From Amaricoccus sp003258405 (GTDB taxonomy: Bacteria > Pseudomonadota > Alphaproteobacteria > Rhodobacterales > Rhodobacteraceae): DNA of 64,000 nt. The stretch covers positions 1,736,001-1,800,000 of the forward strand of contig NZ_CP171225.1 in the NCBI RefSeq assembly GCF_043226085.1, in the 5' to 3' direction. This document shows positions 61,195 to 64,000 of the stretch, in pieces. Positions within the stretch are counted from its first letter, which is position 1, and each line of letters opens with the position of its first letter. The notes under the pieces were generated by a model that did no database searches, had not been told where the DNA came from, and saw nothing but the letters and a program-made list of their open reading frames with translations. The position numbers and the translations under genes were made by a program.

Positions 61195-61398
61195 ATGGCC
61201 AAGGGCACGGTGAAATGGTTCAACACCGAAAAGGGCTATGGATTCATCCAGCCCAGTGACGGGGGCAAGGACGTTTTCGTCCATATCACGGCAGTTCAGG
61301 CCGCCGGATTGCAATCCCTGAAGGACAACCAGCCGATCGAATACGAATTGATCGACGGCCGCGACGGACGCAAGAGCGCCGGCGACCTCAAGATCTGA
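61195..61398 (+). CDS. Cold-shock protein, CspA family
   Basis: A 67-aa single cold-shock domain that binds single-stranded RNA/DNA and acts as RNA chaperone. RNP1 reads KGYGFIQ and RNP2 VFVHI; the start MAKGTVKWFNTEKGYGF is canonical. A long intergenic leader precedes it, consistent with post-transcriptional control. Its last 11 bases overlap the end of convergent rluB. Which csp paralogue this is cannot be told. Confidence 0.96.
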   Translation: MAKGTVKWFNTEKGYGFIQPSDGGKDVFVHITAVQAAGLQSLKDNQPIEYELIDGRDGRKSAGDLKI

Positions 61399-62296
61399 GG
61401 CGCGGTCCGCGTCTCCTCGCGGCCCCGCGGGGCCGTCCCGGCGCTCCGGATTCAGGTTCGTGGCGCTTTCCTGTGCCCTTTTCCTTCGGCTTTCCGCCCC
61501 CCGGCGCTCTTGCGCCCGCCTTTGAACCCGAACCGGCGGAATCCCCTTCCGGCTGCATTTCGCCCGTGCGAAGACCAAGCTGATCGCGCAAGACCTTCGC
61601 GCGCACTTCCTCGACCGCTCCCGATGCGAGATCGCCGAGCTGGAAGGGGCCGTAGGAGATCCGGATCAGGCGGTTGACGAGCAGCCCCGCGCTTTCGAGC
61701 GCCCGGCGCACCTCACGGTTGCGCCCCTCACGTAGCCCCACGGTCAGCCAGACATTCGCCCCCTGCACCCGGTCGATGGTGACACCCATCGGCTGGAAGC
61801 GCTCGCCGTCGACAGTTACGCCGCGGCGCACCGGCTCGAGGCTTTCCTCGGTGGCCGTGCCCTTGGCGCGGACCCGATACTTGCGCACCCAGCCGGTGGC
61901 GGGCAGCTCGAGGCGGCGCTTGAGCGCACCGTCGTTGGTGAGCAGAAGCAGACCTTCGGAATTGAGGTCGAGCCGGCCGATGCTCATGACACGCGGCAGC
62001 TCCGGGGGCAGTTTATCGAAGATCGTCGGGCGGCCCTTTTCGTCGCGCGCCGAGGTCACGAGCCCTGTGGGCTTGTGGTAGCGCCAGAGCCGGGTCGGCT
62101 CGGCGGCGGCGACGGGCGCGCCATCGACCTCGATCCGGTCGGCGGCGGTGACGTTGAGGGCGGGGCTGTCGATCAGCTTGCCGTTTACCCGCACCCGGCC
62201 GGCCGCGATCATCGCCTCGGCGTCGCGGCGCGAGGCGATTCCGGCGCGCGAGAGGCGGCGGGCGATACGTTCGGAACTGTCATCGTTCTGGCTCAT
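61388..62296 (-). CDS. rluB: 23S rRNA pseudouridine synthase (RluB family)
   Basis: A 302-aa RsuA/RluB-type pseudouridine synthase. An S4 RNA-binding domain (IARRLSRAGIASRRDAEAMI) precedes the catalytic core with the Asp in GRLDLNSEGLLLLTNDG. In this family it modifies U2605 of 23S rRNA (RluB) or neighbouring sites. A basic, low-complexity tail of about 50 residues (KAGARAPGGGKPKEKGTGKR...) ends the protein and overlaps the convergent cold-shock gene by 11 bp. Divergent from tadA. Confidence 0.92.
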   Translation of the reverse strand: MSQNDDSSERIARRLSRAGIASRRDAEAMIAAGRVRVNGKLIDSPALNVTAADRIEVDGAPVAAAEPTRLWRYHKPTGLVTSARDEKGRPTIFDKLPPELPRVMSIGRLDLNSEGLLLLTNDGALKRRLELPATGWVRKYRVRAKGTATEESLEPVRRGVTVDGERFQPMGVTIDRVQGANVWLTVGLREGRNREVRRALESAGLLVNRLIRISYGPFQLGDLASGAVEEVRAKVLRDQLGLRTGEMQPEGDSAGSGSKAGARAPGGGKPKEKGTGKRHEPESGAPGRPRGAARRRGPRLRS

Positions 62297-62414
62297 TTCC
62301 TGCTCCTACACGGGCGGGCGCGGCACGCGCAATCGCGAAATCCCGTGCGGGCGTACCCTGCCCCGGTCGGCCAAGAGGCTTGAAGCCGCGCCCGCGCCGC
62401 GCCAAGAGACGCGG

Positions 62415-62867
62415 ATGACCCGCTTCGCACCGCATATGGACATCGCCCTTGCCGAGGCCCGCGCCGCGCGCGACCGCGACGAGACCCCTGTCGGCGCGGT
62501 GATCGTCGGCGCGGACGGCCGGCTGCTGGCCCGTGCAGGCAACCGCACGCGGGAGCTCTCCGACCCGACGGCGCATGCCGAGATGCTGGCGATCCGGGCG
62601 GCCTGCGCCGCGTCGGGCTCGGAGCGGCTCGGCAGCGCGACGCTTTACGTCACCCTCGAGCCTTGCGCGATGTGCGCCGCAGCGATCGCCGCGGCCCGGA
62701 TCGCGCGGGTCTGCTACGGCGCGGCGGATCCGAAATCCGGCGGGGTTGAACAGGGGGCGCGGGTCTTCGACCGTGCGCAGACGCACCATCGGCCGGAGGT
62801 TGTGGCAGGCGTTGCCGAGGCGGAGTGCACGGCCTTGCTGCGCGCTTTCTTTGCGGAGCGGCGCTGA
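62415..62867 (+). CDS. tadA: tRNA-specific adenosine deaminase
   Basis: Deaminates A34 to inosine in tRNA-Arg(ACG), an essential step for decoding CGN codons. The 150-aa protein has the zinc motif HAEM (with catalytic Glu) in PTAHAEMLAIR and PCAMC in TLEPCAMCAAAI. The ATG at 62415 gives the normal length; the open frame upstream is not protein-like. It is 83 bp ahead of the DsrE gene. Confidence 0.95.
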   Translation: MTRFAPHMDIALAEARAARDRDETPVGAVIVGADGRLLARAGNRTRELSDPTAHAEMLAIRAACAASGSERLGSATLYVTLEPCAMCAAAIAAARIARVCYGAADPKSGGVEQGARVFDRAQTHHRPEVVAGVAEAECTALLRAFFAERR

Positions 62868-62950
62868 GCGCATCGGGGCCGTTTGCCTCGCCGCAGCATT
62901 GCCACATACTCTTGCGGACGGGCGGAATACCCCGGGGTTGGAGAGCAGGA

Positions 62951-63424
62951 ATGAAATCCTTGTTTGAGAAGGCGAAAACGGCGTCCGCGCCGCTATTCGC
63001 GGCTGCAGCGCTCACGCTGGCCGCAACGACGGGCGCACAGGCGGCCGGGGCAAGCGAGCCCGTGCATGTGGCGATCCAGGTCGACGAAAGTGACCCGGTC
63101 AAGATGACCATGGCACTGAACAATGTGAAGAACATCCACCGCTACTATGCCGAGCAGGGCGAGGAAGTGGACATTGAGGTCGTGACCTTCGGGCCCGGTG
63201 TCACCATGCTGCGCAAGGATCTCTCGCCGGTCGGCGCCCAGATCGCGCACATGAGCGAGACGATCGATCATCTGTCCTTCTCGGCCTGCGCGAACACCAT
63301 CGCGGCAGTGGAGAAGACGACCGGCAAGCCGGTCGAGCTGCTGCCGGAGGCGCAGGTGGTGCCGTCGGGCGTCGTGCGGCTCATGGAGCTTCAGGAGCAG
63401 GGCTACAGCTACCTCAGGCCGTGA
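62951..63424 (+). CDS. Secreted DsrE/DsrF-like family protein
   Basis: A 157-aa protein with a signal peptide (APLFAAAALTLAATTGAQA-AG) and a DsrE-like alpha/beta domain: VHVAIQVDESDPVKMTMALNN, then EVVTFGPGVTML, and a single conserved-type Cys in FSACANTI. Periplasmic DsrE-like proteins of this kind are linked to sulfur-compound handling, without a fixed activity. Start ATG at 62951 with GGAGA upstream. Confidence 0.82.
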   Translation: MKSLFEKAKTASAPLFAAAALTLAATTGAQAAGASEPVHVAIQVDESDPVKMTMALNNVKNIHRYYAEQGEEVDIEVVTFGPGVTMLRKDLSPVGAQIAHMSETIDHLSFSACANTIAAVEKTTGKPVELLPEAQVVPSGVVRLMELQEQGYSYLRP

Positions 63425-63431
63425 ACGGCCC

Positions 63432-63456
63432 GCCCGGCGGCAGGGCGCCGCCGGGC
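63432..63456. terminator. Hairpin between convergent DsrE and hydrolase genes
   Basis: A perfect 10-bp stem GCCCGGCGGC/GCCGCCGGGC with a 5-nt loop, 8 bp after the DsrE stop. No T-tract; likely a bidirectional end. Confidence 0.55.
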
Positions 63457-63466
63457 ACGCGAGACC

Positions 63467-64000
63467 TCACAACTCCAGTGTCTCCATGACTTCGGGCGTC
63501 TTCACGTCGACCCCCGGCAGGCCCGCCTTGAGATCGTCGGCCGATTGCGCGAGCAGCGGGAAGGTCTTGTAGTGGCAGGGGATCACGGTCCTGAAGTTGA
63601 AGAACTTCTTCGCCGCAAAGGCCGCGCGCTTCATGTCCATGGTGAAATGGCCGCCGGCGCAAAGGATGCCGATCTCGGGGTGATGCAGTTCCTCGAAGAG
63701 ACCCATGTCGGCCATGACGTCCGTGTCGCCCGAGAAATAGATCGTCTTCCCTTCGCCCGCGATCATGTAGCCGGCCTCCGAGCCGGCATAGACCGGCCCC
63801 TCGCTGCCGCCGTAGGAGGAGGAATGGGTCGCATGCACCATGGTCACGGAAACCTCGCCGAGCGTGACCGTCCCGCCCTTGTTGAAGCCCACGGTCTCGA
63901 TGCCGTGCTTCTCGGCCCAGAAGGACATGAGGTCGAAGATCCCGACCACCGGCACGCCCAGCGCCTTGGCGATCTCGATCACGTCGTTGGCGTGGTCGAA
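63467..64000 (-). CDS. Metal-dependent hydrolase (UPF0173/MBL fold), truncated at window edge
   Basis: The frame is open through base 64000, so the N-terminus lies outside the window; about 177 C-terminal residues are visible. Metallo-beta-lactamase features include DHAND at the very edge, HATHSSS, FSGDTDVMADMG and the C-terminal IPCHYKTFPLL. This matches the UPF0173 group of MBL hydrolases, whose substrates are unknown. Convergent with the DsrE gene. Confidence 0.88.
   Translation of the reverse strand, partial: FDHANDVIEIAKALGVPVVGIFDLMSFWAEKHGIETVGFNKGGTVTLGEVSVTMVHATHSSSYGGSEGPVYAGSEAGYMIAGEGKTIYFSGDTDVMADMGLFEELHHPEIGILCAGGHFTMDMKRAAFAAKKFFNFRTVIPCHYKTFPLLAQSADDLKAGLPGVDVKTPEVMETLEL

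Overview
The window is a GC-rich chromosomal segment of an alphaproteobacterium, most likely a Rhodobacterales-type (Rhodobacteraceae-like) organism. The grounds are gene content: a complete Entner-Doudoroff (ED) gene set, an AglEFGK-type sugar ABC transporter, a PhaR/PhaA/PhaB polyhydroxyalkanoate (PHA) locus, a GapR-family (DUF2312) protein, a DUF2927-TelA-XpaC cluster, and an imelysin/di-heme/DUF1513 iron locus. This placement is inference from families, since no rRNA or tRNA gene was found. Genes are dense and often overlap as ATGA or TGATG. No insertion sequence, prophage, CRISPR array or integrase was seen.

Layout. 1-8 kb: the end of a universal stress protein gene, then a leftward six-gene operon: PfkB sugar kinase, zwf, pgl, edd, eda, pgi. 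It converts imported hexose to glucose-6-phosphate and on through the ED pathway. A sigma70-like promoter overlapped by a perfect inverted repeat lies just upstream. 8-15 kb: the leftward aglE-F-G-K transporter diverges from a LacI regulator and a GH1 glucosidase, with two near-identical 12-bp palindromes in between. 15-25 kb: a stand-alone undecaprenyl-diphosphate synthase, two sodium:solute symporter pairs (DUF4212 + VC_2705-type; DUF485 + ActP-type) each closed by a clear intrinsic terminator, then a cNMP/CBS/nucleotidyltransferase protein and a membrane protein ending in a DEDDh exonuclease. 25-36 kb: mixed housekeeping and small genes (WecA-like transferase, alpha/beta hydrolase, DUF599, cysE, YjbQ, GapR, a NIT-domain chemoreceptor, SDR, class I amidotransferase, PhnA-like, CatB-like acetyltransferase).

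36.8-41 kb: PHA locus with phaA and phaB, a short PhaC-like enzyme translationally coupled to a 71-aa open frame, and divergent phaR. 41-48.5 kb: an EAL protein diverges from an apparent iron/heme operon: a 52-aa GTG-start gene, hemP, a 165-aa unknown, imelysin (GxHxxE type), a Bfd-like [2Fe-2S] protein, a DUF1111 di-heme protein, a second imelysin and a Tat-type DUF1513 protein. 48.5-58 kb: serS (with three tandem 11-bp repeats upstream), a second chemoreceptor, a secreted DUF1176-like protein, a zinc-ribbon membrane protein, an SPFH-GYF protein and an orphan membrane sensor. 57.5-64 kb: DUF2927 lipoprotein, TelA, XpaC-like protein preceded by a coupled 33-aa membrane peptide, a cold-shock protein, rluB, tadA, a secreted DsrE protein and a truncated metal-dependent hydrolase.

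No wholly unprecedented system is evident. The best candidates for new biology are the small coupled genes (42269, 40202, 60773 and the 6-codon leader at 20613), the exonuclease/sensor fusion beside the symporters, and several well-formed candidate operators.
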